Of a stretch of DNA of 64,000 nucleotides, positions 44,736-54,715 are shown one piece after another (the first letter of the stretch is position 1; every line of letters starts with the position of its first letter). Origin of the DNA: Morganella morganii (GTDB lineage: Bacteria > Pseudomonadota > Gammaproteobacteria > Enterobacterales > Enterobacteriaceae); contig NZ_CP066129.1 of the NCBI RefSeq assembly GCF_019242955.1, positions 3,844,001 to 3,908,000 of the forward strand. The letters run 5' to 3'. The notes under the pieces were generated by a model. It was given only the letters and a program-made list of their open reading frames with translations. It had not been told where the DNA came from and ran no database searches. The position numbers were made by a program, and so were the translations under genes.

Positions 44736-45674
44736 CTATGCACGAAGAACCTGCATAACGGCTTTAAGAGATTGTTCAGGCTGTTCACTGTCAAGCCAGT
44801 GAACACCTTCCCAACCCCGCAACCACGTCAGCTGCCGCTTGGCAAGCTGGCGGGTGGCGCAAATGCCCCGATACACCATGTCGTCATAACTGATTTCACC
44901 GGCCAGATAAGACCACATCTGGCGGTAGCCGACACAACGGATCGACGGCAAATCCGGATGAAGGTCCCCGCGCTGATACAGCGCACGGACTTCGTCCTCA
45001 AAACCGGCGTTCAGCATCATCTGAAAACGCATTTCAATTCGCTGATGCAATATTTTACGATCTGCCGGTGCAATGGCAAACTGATAAGCATTAAAGGGCA
45101 AATTCTCCCCTGCGGTTTCCGTCAGTTCTGTCATCGTTTTCCCGGAGATATAGTATACCTCCAGCGCCCGGCTGAGCCGCTGCGGATCATTCGGATGGAT
45201 TCGTGCCCCGGCGACGGGGTCAATCCGGCTCAGTTCGTCATGAAGAACCTGCCAGCCATCCTGCGCTGCCCGAGCCTCAATCTGCGCCCGGATTTCCGGG
45301 TCAGCGGACGGCAGCGGCGATAATCCTTCCAGTAATGCCTTGAAATACATCATGGTTCCGCCGACCAGCAGCGGAATTTTTCCCTGCGCGGTGATATCTG
45401 TCATCGCCGCCAGTGCATCACGGCGGAAATCGGCAGCGGAATAGGCCACTGACGGATCGAGAATATCAATCAGCCGGTGCGGGGCGAGCGCCAGTTCGGC
45501 AGCGTCGGGCTTTGCGGTCCCGATATCCATCCCCTTGTAAATCAGCGCGGAGTCCACACTGATGATTTCCACCGGCAGCCGCTGACACAGTTCAATTGCC
45601 AGCGCGGTTTTTCCTGAAGCCGTCGGCCCCATCAGAAACAGGGCTGCGGGTTTATGATGATTCTGTTCACTCAT
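44736..45674 (-). CDS. miaA: tRNA dimethylallyltransferase MiaA
   Basis: MiaA prenylates A37 of tRNAs reading UNN codons. The ATG at 45672-45674 overlaps the mutL stop (ATGAGTGA) and gives 312 residues; a TTG five codons upstream is less likely. The P-loop [33 protein letters not shown] and [14 protein letters not shown] are visible, as is the zinc-finger-free bacterial C-terminus. Part of the tsaE-amiB-mutL-miaA-hfq superoperon. Confidence 0.96.
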   Translation of the reverse strand: MSEQNHHKPAALFLMGPTASGKTALAIELCQRLPVEIISVDSALIYKGMDIGTAKPDAAELALAPHRLIDILDPSVAYSAADFRRDALAAMTDITAQGKIPLLVGGTMMYFKALLEGLSPLPSADPEIRAQIEARAAQDGWQVLHDELSRIDPVAGARIHPNDPQRLSRALEVYYISGKTMTELTETAGENLPFNAYQFAIAPADRKILHQRIEMRFQMMLNAGFEDEVRALYQRGDLHPDLPSIRCVGYRQMWSYLAGEISYDDMVYRGICATRQLAKRQLTWLRGWEGVHWLDSEQPEQSLKAVMQVLRA

Positions 45675-47565
45675 GACGTAATGCTGCAACGACCTCAGTT
45701 AAATCAATTAATTGCACTAAATCTTCCGGCGGCCTGCGCACCAGTTCCGGGCACAGCCGCTCCACATCTGCCAGCAGTTGCACCGCCTGCGCTTTGCTCT
45801 GAACCGGCGATTCGCCGGTCAGCATACCGGCCAGACACGCCGCAACAGCGTGTTCACCCGCATCCGGGTTATCAGCCAGAAAGTTCAGTAATTCAGGGAT
45901 AAGGTGCGGTAAATTTTGCTGACGAAGCGGTAACGATACCGTACGAATCGTCGCTTTTCCACGGGAAACTGAACCTTCTATGCCGAAAGTACGCAATACC
46001 CCGGCAAACCGCGTAAATGTCTCACATTCCTGTGCGCTTAATGCCATCTGAAGCGGGATCATCAGCGGCTGGGATTTCAGTCCCTGCTCTCCCGGAATCA
46101 GTTGCTGACACCGCAGATAATGTGACGCTTTACTGAGGGAAAACAGCGCAATACCTGCATCTGTCTCAATTAACGCATAACACGGCGGATAAAGCGTAAG
46201 GATTTTACCAAAACTTACACGCTCACTTTTTTCCGTCACCGCCTCACCTGCGGCACTGATCCGGCTTTCTGACAGAAAAGTACTTTTTTCCGGAAACAGC
46301 TGCGGCCGGTTTTCCGCCGGAGTCTGTATCAGTGACTGATATATTCCGGCTTCTTTCGGGCTGTATACGGGTTTATCCGCAGAATATACCGGTTTCCCGC
46401 TGTTACGGCCGCTGTAAGATGCGGTACCTGCCGCCGTTTCCCGGTGCGGGGAAGGAGTACACACTTCCTCCCGTTCAAAAATATTTTTACCGGCCGCCGC
46501 GCGGTTTTCGGGCACATGCTGTGTCTGCGGTACTGACGGTGCCGGCTCAAACAGGGAAGCCGGCTGCTCATGCTGCTTCAGCACACTGAGCACTGCCTGA
46601 TAAATAAAGTCATGCACCAGCCGCGCCTGATGAAAACGCACTTCATGTTTGGCCGGATGCACATTCACATCCACCTGGCGCGGATCAATGGTCAGATACA
46701 GAACGTAGGCCGGTTGCTGATCGCCGTTCAGCCGGTCTTCATACGCCTGACGGATCGCGTGGTTGATCAGGCGGTCACGCATCATCCGCCCGTTAACATA
46801 ACAATACTGTAAATCAGCCGGGCCGCTGTAATCCGCCGGTGAAGCCACCCAGCCGCGGATCGCCAGTTCCTCATGAGACCAGGTCACTGCCAGCGCCTGC
46901 TGCATAAAAGCCGTACCGCAGATCGCCCCCAGACGGCGTTCCTGCTGATCTTCCGCTTTGACCGGGCGGTACTGGCGCATCAGTTTACCGTTGTGGGTGA
47001 GATTAATGGCCACATCAAAACGGGACAGCGCGATGCGCCGGACCACTTCATCAATATGGCCGAACTCGGTTTTTTCGGTGCGCAGGAATTTCCGGCGGGC
47101 CGGGGTATTGAAAAAAAGATCCAGTACTTCCACGGTACTGCCCGCCGGATGTGCCGCCGGTTTCAGCGTCACGTCCATTTCCCGCCCTTCGGCATACGCC
47201 TGCCAGGCTTCGCTCTGTTCGCGGGTGCGGGAAGTAAAGGTCAGGCGGGATACCGAGCTGATACTGGCGAGTGCCTCGCCGCGGAATCCCATGCTCATGA
47301 TAGCTTCAAGGTCATCCAGCGTGGCGATTTTACTGGTGGCGTGTCGGGCCAGCGCCAGTGCCAGCTCGTCTTTGGCAATACCGCAGCCGTTATCACGGAT
47401 ACGGATCAGCTTTTCACCGCCGCGCTCAATATCAATATCGATACGGGTGGCTCCGGCGTCCAGGCTGTTTTCCACCAGTTCTTTCACCACCGATGCCGGG
47501 CGCTCAACCACTTCGCCTGCGGCTATCTGGTTTGCCAGCTGCGGCGGTAAAATCCGGATCGCCAT
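45667..47565 (-). CDS. mutL: DNA mismatch repair protein MutL
   Basis: MutL couples MutS mismatch recognition to MutH strand nicking and UvrD unwinding. The 632-residue product has the GHKL ATPase N-terminus ([44 protein letters not shown]), a variable linker (about 335-440) rich in Ser, Tyr and Pro, and a C-terminal dimerisation domain. The C-terminal endonuclease DQHAxxER motif is absent, as expected for MutH-using species. It overlaps miaA by eight bases. Confidence 0.97.
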   Translation of the reverse strand: MAIRILPPQLANQIAAGEVVERPASVVKELVENSLDAGATRIDIDIERGGEKLIRIRDNGCGIAKDELALALARHATSKIATLDDLEAIMSMGFRGEALASISSVSRLTFTSRTREQSEAWQAYAEGREMDVTLKPAAHPAGSTVEVLDLFFNTPARRKFLRTEKTEFGHIDEVVRRIALSRFDVAINLTHNGKLMRQYRPVKAEDQQERRLGAICGTAFMQQALAVTWSHEELAIRGWVASPADYSGPADLQYCYVNGRMMRDRLINHAIRQAYEDRLNGDQQPAYVLYLTIDPRQVDVNVHPAKHEVRFHQARLVHDFIYQAVLSVLKQHEQPASLFEPAPSVPQTQHVPENRAAAGKNIFEREEVCTPSPHRETAAGTASYSGRNSGKPVYSADKPVYSPKEAGIYQSLIQTPAENRPQLFPEKSTFLSESRISAAGEAVTEKSERVSFGKILTLYPPCYALIETDAGIALFSLSKASHYLRCQQLIPGEQGLKSQPLMIPLQMALSAQECETFTRFAGVLRTFGIEGSVSRGKATIRTVSLPLRQQNLPHLIPELLNFLADNPDAGEHAVAACLAGMLTGESPVQSKAQAVQLLADVERLCPELVRRPPEDLVQLIDLTEVVAALRHE

Positions 47566-47584
47566 AATTGCCCCCGTTCTCCTG

Positions 47585-48880
47585 TTATTTGGACGGTGCC
47601 GCCTGTAACGGATTCGCGGTAAAATATTCGCGTAACCCGCCGTGAATCGCGGCAGCCACCTGTTCCTGATAAGTATCGGACCCTAACAGCTGTTCTTCAG
47701 TGCTGTTACTGATAAAACCGGTTTCCACCAGAATGGACGGAATATCCGGCGAGCGCAGTACACCCAGGCTCGCGTGTTCCGGTGTGCCTTTGTGAACTTT
47801 ACCTATCTTGCGCAACTGGCGGATCACATCCTGCGCCACGGCATAACCGACACGCTGGGAGTTACCGAACTGGAGATCCAGCACGGCCTGGCTGAGATAC
47901 GGGTCCGCACCGTTTGCCAGCGCATCACCGGCACCACCGAGCAGTTCCGATTGCTTCTCGCTCTGTTCCAGCCAGTTACCTAATTCGTTGTTTGCCCGCC
48001 GGTTAGAGAGCACCCAGACCGATGAACCGGTCGCGGTGCGGTTTGGTGCGGAATCCGCATGGATGGAGACCAGCATATTGGCACCGAATTTGCGCGCCAC
48101 TTCTGAGCGTCCGGCAACGGAGATAAAATAATCGCCGTCACGGGTCAGAACCGGTTTGAACATCGGGTCATTTTTCAGACGCTTTTCCAGCTTACGGGCG
48201 ATACTGATAGTGACGTTTTTCTCTCTCAGACCATTCTGCCCGATAGCACCCGGATCTTTCCCGCCGTGTCCGGCATCAATCGCCACCACCACCTGACGGC
48301 TGTTTTTCGGCAGTTTACCTGTCGGTACAACCGGGATTTTTGCCTGTGCCGGCACCGCGGCCGGGGCAGCTGCAACCGGTGCTGACTGTGTGCTGCCGTT
48401 CATGCGCAGTGGTTTGCCGGTTGTGGTCGTTACCGGTTGTGCGGCAGCCACCGGGGCTGCGGTATAACTGTTTTTGCCGGTCAGGGTGATAGTCAGCCCG
48501 CCGTTATCCGCTGAATCACGGAAAGTGCTCTTTTCCGCCAGTTCCAGCACAATACGCTGATGCTGAGCATCCGGGGCGCGGCTCTCTCTGACGACGTTAA
48601 TCAGCCCGTTATCAAGGTTGATCGGCAGGCCGGTAATTTTCTGCGGCTGACGGATGTCGATGACCAGACGCTCCGGGTCGTGCAGCGGAAACAGTTTGTA
48701 CTGTGGTTTACCGTCAAAACTGAGCTGTAATGTTCCCTGAGAGCCGTTATTACTTACATTGATTCCCGTCAGGGATGCGGCGTGCCCGGCTGTGCTGAAC
48801 AGCAGGCCCATGCAGAAAAGCAGCGCTGTCAGCCACGATACAGCGGCCACATCAGATTTCCGTGTCAGATATGCATTCAT
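47585..48880 (-). CDS. amiB: N-acetylmuramoyl-L-alanine amidase AmiB
   Basis: AmiB splits septal peptidoglycan during division after EnvC activation. The 431-residue product has a signal peptide of about 34 residues ending AGHAA, an AMIN domain (about 36-130) for septal localisation, a Pro/Ala-rich linker, and an amidase_3 catalytic domain with [24 protein letters not shown] and [10 protein letters not shown]. No LysM domain is present at the C-terminus. It lies between tsaE and mutL. Confidence 0.95.
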   Translation of the reverse strand: MNAYLTRKSDVAAVSWLTALLFCMGLLFSTAGHAASLTGINVSNNGSQGTLQLSFDGKPQYKLFPLHDPERLVIDIRQPQKITGLPINLDNGLINVVRESRAPDAQHQRIVLELAEKSTFRDSADNGGLTITLTGKNSYTAAPVAAAQPVTTTTGKPLRMNGSTQSAPVAAAPAAVPAQAKIPVVPTGKLPKNSRQVVVAIDAGHGGKDPGAIGQNGLREKNVTISIARKLEKRLKNDPMFKPVLTRDGDYFISVAGRSEVARKFGANMLVSIHADSAPNRTATGSSVWVLSNRRANNELGNWLEQSEKQSELLGGAGDALANGADPYLSQAVLDLQFGNSQRVGYAVAQDVIRQLRKIGKVHKGTPEHASLGVLRSPDIPSILVETGFISNSTEEQLLGSDTYQEQVAAAIHGGLREYFTANPLQAAPSK

Positions 48881-48893
48881 TCTCGGTAATTCC

Positions 48894-49358
48894 TCACATC
48901 TCCGCTAACTTATCCAGGAGTTCTTCACCATAAGGCGAGCGGGCGGTAAAACGCGCTTCCCGTCCTTCCCCATCATACCGTAAGTGCAATTCCAAATCTG
49001 CATCCGGCAGAAAACCGGCGCCTTTTTGCGGCCATTCGACCAGGCTCACGGTGTTTTCCCCGAAATAATCGCGGATACCCATAAATTCCAGCTCTTCCGG
49101 ATCGGCCAGACGATACAGGTCAAAATGATAGACCGGGCGCGGTGAGAGCTCGTACGGTTCCACCAGGGTGTAAGTCGGGCTTTTCACATGCCCCTGATGG
49201 CCCAGTGCCTGAAGAAAACCGCGGCTGAAAGTGGTTTTTCCGGCACCCAGATCGCCGAAAAGATGCAGGACAAATCCGCGCTGACTCTGCTGTGCCAGTG
49301 CACGGCCGAGCGCGACAGTGGCAGCTTCATCTGCCAGCGTAAACAGACGTTCTTTCAT
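48894..49358 (-). CDS. tsaE: tRNA threonylcarbamoyladenosine biosynthesis ATPase TsaE
   Basis: TsaE is the ATPase that drives the TsaBD complex in t6A37 formation. The ATG at 49356-49358 gives 154 residues starting [18 protein letters not shown]; a GTG five codons upstream (49373) is the alternative. Walker A is [18 protein letters not shown], followed by [33 protein letters not shown] and [10 protein letters not shown]. In E. coli the nnr gene lies between queG and tsaE; here it is missing and tsaE is directly divergent from queG. Confidence 0.95.
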   Translation of the reverse strand: MKERLFTLADEAATVALGRALAQQSQRGFVLHLFGDLGAGKTTFSRGFLQALGHQGHVKSPTYTLVEPYELSPRPVYHFDLYRLADPEELEFMGIRDYFGENTVSLVEWPQKGAGFLPDADLELHLRYDGEGREARFTARSPYGEELLDKLAEM

Positions 49359-49551
49359 TCTCGTTGTCGTCACAGGTTATTTTATTGAAATAATTGAGCG
49401 TGTAATCCGTTAAACATACCACATTCCGGTGATATACCTGCATAACGGCGTGCGAAAAAACGACAATAATGCGCAGTTTTTGTGCCGGACACTCTGTGAT
49501 AAACTCCGCACCATTCACCATCACCCCTGCAATGTAAGTAAACACTCACTC

Positions 49552-50709
49552 ATGAGCACTGACTCCGTATTACATCAGCTTGCCGCCCGGATAAAACAAT
49601 GGGGGCACGAACTCGGCTTTCAGCAGGTCGGTATCTGCGATACGGATCTCAGCGCGGAAGAGCCGAAGTTACAGGCATGGCTGGATGCGGGCTATCAGGG
49701 TGAGATGGACTGGATGGCGCGTCACGGCATGATGCGTGCACGCCCTCATGAATTGCTGCCGGGCACGCTGCGGGTGATCAGCGTGCGGATGAACTATCTT
49801 CCGGCCAAAGCGGCCTTTGCTGCTGTGCTGCAAAACCCGGAACAAGGCTATATCAGCCGTTATGCGCTGGGACGGGATTATCACAAACTTCTGCGCCAGC
49901 GCCTGAAGCAGCTGGGAGAGCGGATTCAGGCTGAGTGTGATGAGCTCGCTCTGGGAAATACCCTCAGTTACCGTCCGTTTGTCGACTCTGCCCCGGTACT
50001 GGAACGCCCGCTGGCGGCCAAAGCCGGTCTCGGTTGGGTTGGTAAGCACTCACTTATATTAAACCGTGAAGCCGGTTCCTGGTTTTTCCTCGGCGAACTG
50101 CTGATTAACCTGCCGCTGCCGGTTGATACCCCTGTTGAGGAGCTGTGCGGCCGCTGTGTTGCCTGTATGACCACCTGTCCGACTCAGGCGATTGTCGCGC
50201 CTTATACTGTCGATGCACGCCGCTGTATCTCCTACCTCACCATTGAGCTGGAGGGTGCCATCCCCGAAGAATTCCGCCCGCTGATGGGAAACCGCATTTA
50301 CGGCTGTGATGACTGCCAGCTGATCTGTCCGTGGAACCGCTTCTCACAACTGACTGACGAGGAAGATTTCTCACCGCGCAAGCGCCTGCATACGCCGGAG
50401 CTGCTGGAGTTATTTGCCTGGGGTGAAGCGACTTTCCTGCGGGTGACGGAGGGTTCGGCTATCCGGCGCATCGGATATCTGCGCTGGCTGAGAAATATCA
50501 GTGTCGCGCTCGGTAACGCCCCGTATGAAGATAAGATTATTATCGCACTGACAGAAAAAACCGGACTGGCTGACTGGCTTGATGAACATATCCGCTGGGC
50601 GGTTGCCCGTCAGTATGCCAAAAGAGATGAGTCAGGTATCGAAATACAGACTTCACAACAAAAACGGCTGATCCGCGCTATTTCCAAAGGTTTGCCCCGC
50701 GACGCCTGA
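49552..50709 (+). CDS. queG: Epoxyqueuosine reductase QueG
   Basis: QueG is a cobalamin-dependent enzyme that reduces epoxyqueuosine to queuosine in tRNA. The ATG at 49552 gives 385 residues starting MSTDSVLHQLAARIKQWGHE. Two [4Fe-4S] motifs are visible: CGRCVACMTTCPTQAI and CDDCQLICPWNRF. A C-terminal HEAT-like region (about 300-385) follows. The frame extends 41 codons upstream without similarity. It is divergent from tsaE and precedes the DnaA-box region. Confidence 0.95.
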   Translation: MSTDSVLHQLAARIKQWGHELGFQQVGICDTDLSAEEPKLQAWLDAGYQGEMDWMARHGMMRARPHELLPGTLRVISVRMNYLPAKAAFAAVLQNPEQGYISRYALGRDYHKLLRQRLKQLGERIQAECDELALGNTLSYRPFVDSAPVLERPLAAKAGLGWVGKHSLILNREAGSWFFLGELLINLPLPVDTPVEELCGRCVACMTTCPTQAIVAPYTVDARRCISYLTIELEGAIPEEFRPLMGNRIYGCDDCQLICPWNRFSQLTDEEDFSPRKRLHTPELLELFAWGEATFLRVTEGSAIRRIGYLRWLRNISVALGNAPYEDKIIIALTEKTGLADWLDEHIRWAVARQYAKRDESGIEIQTSQQKRLIRAISKGLPRDA

Positions 50710-50732
50710 TCCCGCCTGATTATCCCGTTAAG

Positions 50733-50991
50733 TTATCCACAATGTTCAGTGTTGTGAATAATATAAAAAGACCTTGCCTATCAATGTGAAGAAAAAATAC
50801 AAGAGAGCTGTCACACAATTCACATAAATTAAATTAACATATAAATATCAATATATTAAACAGGTGTTATTCCGGTATTCAGCGTAATTCTGTGATTCAG
50901 CCGACAAAACCAGCCTGTGGATAACTCTGTGCAGAAAAGTGTGTCAGAACACCCGGGATGTGAATAACATGCCCCGCAGCGCTGTGGATAA
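50733..50991. promoter_or_regulatory. datA: datA-like DnaA-box cluster with an IHF site
   Basis: Three perfect TTATCCACA DnaA boxes lie at 50733-50741 (plus), 50916-50924 and 50983-50991 (minus), with two TTATTCACA boxes at 50753-50761 and 50959-50967. A perfect IHF consensus (TATCAATATATTA, 50846-50858) sits between the left and right groups. The position between queG and the tRNA-Gly cluster is where E. coli datA lies, and datA promotes DnaA-ATP hydrolysis with IHF and titrates DnaA. The orthology is inferred from position and site content. Confidence 0.75.
50846..50858 (+). promoter_or_regulatory. IHF binding site in the datA-like locus
   Basis: TATCAATATATTA fits the WATCAA-n4-TTR consensus exactly and lies in an AT-rich tract between two groups of DnaA boxes, as in E. 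coli datA, where IHF bending activates the DnaA complex. Confidence 0.65.
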
Positions 50992-51407
50992 AAAATGACA
51001 TCAGGACAGAAAAATGGCCCCGGTTTGACTTAATCACCCTGTGAAAGGTGATGAAAAGCAGAAACTGATATAAAGATAGTCCGGAAAGTACCGGTGATAA
51101 TCTTTCACTGTCTGAATAATCACCGCTGGTGATCGTTCATCTGCCCCTTCGTCGGAGAGGGCGCAAATTCTATTTCACCCCGCCGGGATTAGCAAGTTTT
51201 TTCCCTGTAATTACGAAAAAAATCATCTAACCGATTAAAATATCAGCAAAAATCCGGTCTGGTCCGTTTTGTGCTGCCGATGACTGTGACTGATGCTTAT
51301 TTGCACTGCACAACAATTTTCCCGGTGTAACCGGTAACAGAAAACAGCAAAGGTAAACTTCAGGATAATGATACTTCAGGGGGAGATAATAAAAGAGAAG
51401 AAAAAAT
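50992..51407. other. Intergenic remainder between the datA-like cluster and tRNA-Gly
   Basis: About 415 bases without a credible gene. It contains two copies of the small dyad ATCACC…GGTGAT, at 51033-51052 (eight-base spacer) and 51119-51133 (three-base spacer). The 3' processing and termination signals of the tRNA-Gly transcript should lie near 51370-51407, where the minus strand is U-rich just after the tRNA. Confidence 0.5.
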
Positions 51408-51483
<76 letters not shown>

Positions 51484-51517
51484 GTCGCAACCGGTATATA
51501 CCTGACAATCTGAAAAT

Positions 51518-51593
<76 letters not shown>

Positions 51594-51628
51594 ATCACAA
51601 CCGGTATATTACCTGACAAACTGAAAAT

Positions 51629-51704
<76 letters not shown>

Positions 51705-51764
51705 ATATTTTGCAATTTGCCCGCACCGCTTTCGATTGAAAATCTATCTCGGTACGGGGAGCGC

Positions 51765-51792
51765 ATTATACGAAAAATTCATTTTCTGGCAA
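51765..51792 (-). promoter_or_regulatory. Predicted promoter of the tRNA-Gly cluster
   Basis: On the minus strand TTGCCA is followed after 16 bases by TATAAT and then the GC-rich discriminator GCGCTCCCC, the pattern of stringently controlled stable RNA promoters. It lies about 60 bases upstream of the first tRNA. Confidence 0.78.
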
Positions 51793-51918
51793 GCCCTCCG
51801 GCACGAAAAAATGAATTTTTTTGTTCAGATGCCGATAAAACCGGCAATTCTGCTATAAAATACGCAACCTGCGTTAATATTAACCTGTCTGCGGCTGAAA
51901 ATCATGTGCCACGTTTTA

Positions 51919-52464
51919 TCACAGACGGATAAAGGTTTCACGGTAGTATGCCAGTTCAGCAATCGACTCGCGGATATCATCCAGCGCCTGATGGGTATTT
52001 TTCTTGGTAAAGCCATCCAGCACTTCCGGTTTCCAGCGGCGGGCCAGCTCTTTCAGCGTGCTGACATCCAGATAGCGATAGTGGAAATACTGTTCCAGGG
52101 CAGGCATATAGCGGAACAGAAAACGGCGATCCTGGCCGACACTGTTACCGCAGATAGGTGATACCCCCTGCGGTACCCACTGTTCCAGAAACGCGATAGT
52201 GGCCTGCTCTGCCTGCGCATCGGAGTATGTACTGGCACGGACCCGCTCAGTTAACCCGCTGGCACCGTGTGTGCGGACATTCCAGTCATCCATCAGACCT
52301 AATTGTTCATCTGACTGATGTACCGCCAGAACCGGGCCTTCCGCCAGAATGTTCAGGTTTGCATCCGTCACAATGGTGGCGATTTCGATAATCCGGTCAC
52401 GTTCCGGGTCAAGTCCGGTCATTTCCAGATCAATCCAGATAAGGTTCTGTTCACTTTTAGCCAT
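51919..52464 (-). CDS. orn: Oligoribonuclease
   Basis: Orn degrades two- to five-nucleotide RNAs and pGpG to mononucleotides and is essential in many gamma-proteobacteria. The ATG at 52462-52464 gives 181 residues, as in E. coli, starting [20 protein letters not shown] with the first DEDDh acidic residues. [13 protein letters not shown] and [15 protein letters not shown] carry the remaining catalytic residues. A 15-codon upstream extension is rejected. It is divergent from rsgA and upstream of the tRNA-Gly cluster. Confidence 0.97.
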   Translation of the reverse strand: MAKSEQNLIWIDLEMTGLDPERDRIIEIATIVTDANLNILAEGPVLAVHQSDEQLGLMDDWNVRTHGASGLTERVRASTYSDAQAEQATIAFLEQWVPQGVSPICGNSVGQDRRFLFRYMPALEQYFHYRYLDVSTLKELARRWKPEVLDGFTKKNTHQALDDIRESIAELAYYRETFIRL

Positions 52465-52628
52465 GTTGTATCCTATAGTTACCTGAGCATCCGCCTGTTT
52501 TTTATTCATACGGATTGAATGATGACGGGTAAAATGAATGGTGTATCATAGCGCGTAATCAGCCCTGCTGCGAGTCACCCCGGCGGGCACTTTCTTCTTT
52601 ACGTGGTGTCAAAACAGACGAGGTTTCG

Positions 52629-53678
52629 TTGGCTAAACAAAAACTTTCCAAAGGTCAGGTACGGCGTGTTCAGGCAAACCAGCAGCGCAAACTGCGCAGA
52701 GAGAACCGGCCGGAGCCTGAAGACAGCCTGTTCGGTGAGGCTCAGGAAGGACAGGTAATCAGCCGCTTCGGGCAGCATGCGGATATTGAGGCGGCAGACG
52801 GCTCTGTACAGCGCTGTAACCTGCGCCGCACTATCAAATCACTGGTCACCGGTGATCGCGTGGTCTGGCGTGCGGCATTGCAGAATAACGAGGAAGGCCG
52901 TGTTAACGGGATTGTCGAGGCGGTACATGAGCGCGAATCCGTACTGACCCGCCCGGATTTTTATGACGGTCTTAAACCGATCGCTGCCAATATCAACCAG
53001 ATCGTGATTGTTTCCGCCATTTTACCGGAGTTATCGCTCAATATTATTGATCGCTACCTGGTCGCCTGCGAAACACTGGGTGTGGAGCCGCTGATTGTCC
53101 TCAACAAAATTGACCTGCTGAATGATGAAAGCCGCGCCCTGGTCAATGATTTAATGAATATCTATCGTAATATCGGATACCGTGTGCTGGAAGTGTCCGG
53201 CCACACTGGTGAGGGGATTGATGCACTGACTGCGGCACTGGCCGGACGGATTTCTATCTTCGCCGGACAATCCGGTGTCGGAAAATCAAGCCTGCTCAAT
53301 ACATTGCTGCCGGAAACCGCAGATATTCTGGTTAATAATGTTTCTGATGTTTCCGGGCTGGGTCAGCACACCACCACCGCCTCACGGCTGTATCATTTCC
53401 CGCACGGCGGCGATGTGATCGATTCACCGGGGGTGCGTGAATTCGGTTTGTGGCACCTGACACCGGAGCAGGTTACTCAGGGATTTACAGAATTCCGCGA
53501 TTATCTCGGCGGCTGTAAATTCCGTGACTGCAAACACGGGGACGACCCGGGCTGTGCACTGCGCGACGCTGTGGAAAACGGCAAAATAAGCGCGGAACGC
53601 TTTGAAAATTATCACCGCATTCTGGAAAGTATGGCGCAAGTCAAACCACGCCGTAATTTTACGGCCGGTGAAGACTGA
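52629..53678 (+). CDS. rsgA: Ribosome small-subunit-dependent GTPase RsgA
   Basis: RsgA checks late 30S maturation using a circularly permuted GTPase. The start is TTG at 52629, with GAGG six bases upstream; the product has 349 residues. A basic N-terminal tail ([20 protein letters not shown]) precedes an OB domain (about 40-110). The G-motifs appear in permuted order, LNKID before [12 protein letters not shown] and DSPGVREFG. The zinc finger is [14 protein letters not shown]. It is followed by psd after 89 bases. Confidence 0.96.
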   Translation: MAKQKLSKGQVRRVQANQQRKLRRENRPEPEDSLFGEAQEGQVISRFGQHADIEAADGSVQRCNLRRTIKSLVTGDRVVWRAALQNNEEGRVNGIVEAVHERESVLTRPDFYDGLKPIAANINQIVIVSAILPELSLNIIDRYLVACETLGVEPLIVLNKIDLLNDESRALVNDLMNIYRNIGYRVLEVSGHTGEGIDALTAALAGRISIFAGQSGVGKSSLLNTLLPETADILVNNVSDVSGLGQHTTTASRLYHFPHGGDVIDSPGVREFGLWHLTPEQVTQGFTEFRDYLGGCKFRDCKHGDDPGCALRDAVENGKISAERFENYHRILESMAQVKPRRNFTAGED

Positions 53679-53767
53679 CAAGCGCAATAAGCACAGGTAC
53701 AATAGCCCCCTTTTGTTCAGAATTCGCCGGAAAAACCGGCAGATAACAAACAATACCAGAGGTCGAT

Positions 53768-54703
53768 GTGCTGGATACTCTTAAAATAAAATTACAATAT
53801 TTGCTGCCTAAACAGTGTCTTACTCAGCTGGCAGGCCGCTTTGCCAACAAAAAACTTGGCTGGCTGACACAGCTGGCGATCAAAGCATTCGCCAAAGCCT
53901 ATAAAGTGGATATGCAGGAAGCGAAAGAAAGCGAATTTATCGCTTACAGTACCTTCAATGAATTCTTTATCCGCGCACTGAAAGAGGAAGTCCGTCCGAT
54001 CGTACAGGGCAGTGAAACTCTGGCGCTGCCGGCTGACGGTACTATCAGTCAGCTGGGGCTTATCCGTGACGATCAGATTTTACAGGCCAAAGGGCATAAT
54101 TACACCCTGGAAGCCCTCCTCGCCGGAAACTGGCAACTGGCGGATCAGTTCCGCAACGGGCAGTTTGTAACCACTTACTTATCTCCGCGTGATTACCACC
54201 GCGTGCATATGCCGTGTGACGGCCATCTGCGCGAAATGATCTATGTTCCGGGCGATCTGTTCTCCGTCAATCCGCTGACTGCTGCCAATGTACCGAACCT
54301 GTTTGCCCGTAACGAGCGCCTGATCTGTGTGTTTGATACCGCTTTCGGCCCGATGGTGCAGATTCTGGTGGGTGCCACTATTGTCGGCAGTATGGAAACC
54401 GTCTGGTGCGGTATGGTCACGCCGCCGCGTGAAGGCATTGTCCGCCGCTGGACCTATCCGGCACATGACAGTGTCTGTGCGGTAAACCTGAAGAAAGGCG
54501 AAGAGATGGGCCGCTTTAAACTCGGTTCCACCGTTATCAACCTGTTCCCGGCGGATACTGTTGCACTGAACAGTGCACTGGCAAACGGTGTTTCCACCCG
54601 CATGGGGGAACTGCTGGCTACCTGTATCACAACGGATGATGACACTCACGCAGAAGACAGCCCTGACTGCCCGCCGCAACCTGACGCCGCTGCCACTAAC
54701 TGA
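53768..54703 (+). CDS. psd: Phosphatidylserine decarboxylase proenzyme
   Basis: Psd makes phosphatidylethanolamine at the inner membrane using a pyruvoyl group formed by self-cleavage. The start is GTG at 53768, with AGAGG five bases upstream; the product has 311 residues. The self-cleavage site LGST is in [11 protein letters not shown] near residue 254, and conserved catalytic residues lie in [15 protein letters not shown]. The C-terminal tail is short and Ala/Asp-rich. It is 12 bases upstream of mscM. Confidence 0.96.
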   Translation: MLDTLKIKLQYLLPKQCLTQLAGRFANKKLGWLTQLAIKAFAKAYKVDMQEAKESEFIAYSTFNEFFIRALKEEVRPIVQGSETLALPADGTISQLGLIRDDQILQAKGHNYTLEALLAGNWQLADQFRNGQFVTTYLSPRDYHRVHMPCDGHLREMIYVPGDLFSVNPLTAANVPNLFARNERLICVFDTAFGPMVQILVGATIVGSMETVWCGMVTPPREGIVRRWTYPAHDSVCAVNLKKGEEMGRFKLGSTVINLFPADTVALNSALANGVSTRMGELLATCITTDDDTHAEDSPDCPPQPDAAATN

Positions 54704-54715
54704 GGACTCTTCCCT

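Noticed and set aside
50733-50991. DnaA-box cluster as a replication origin
   Set aside because: No dnaA, mnmG, mioC or 13-mer AT-rich unwinding repeats are nearby, and the location and IHF site fit datA instead.
54179-54679. Minus-strand open frame of 166 codons opposite psd
   Set aside because: It is antisense to the conserved psd catalytic region and is explained by its codon pattern.
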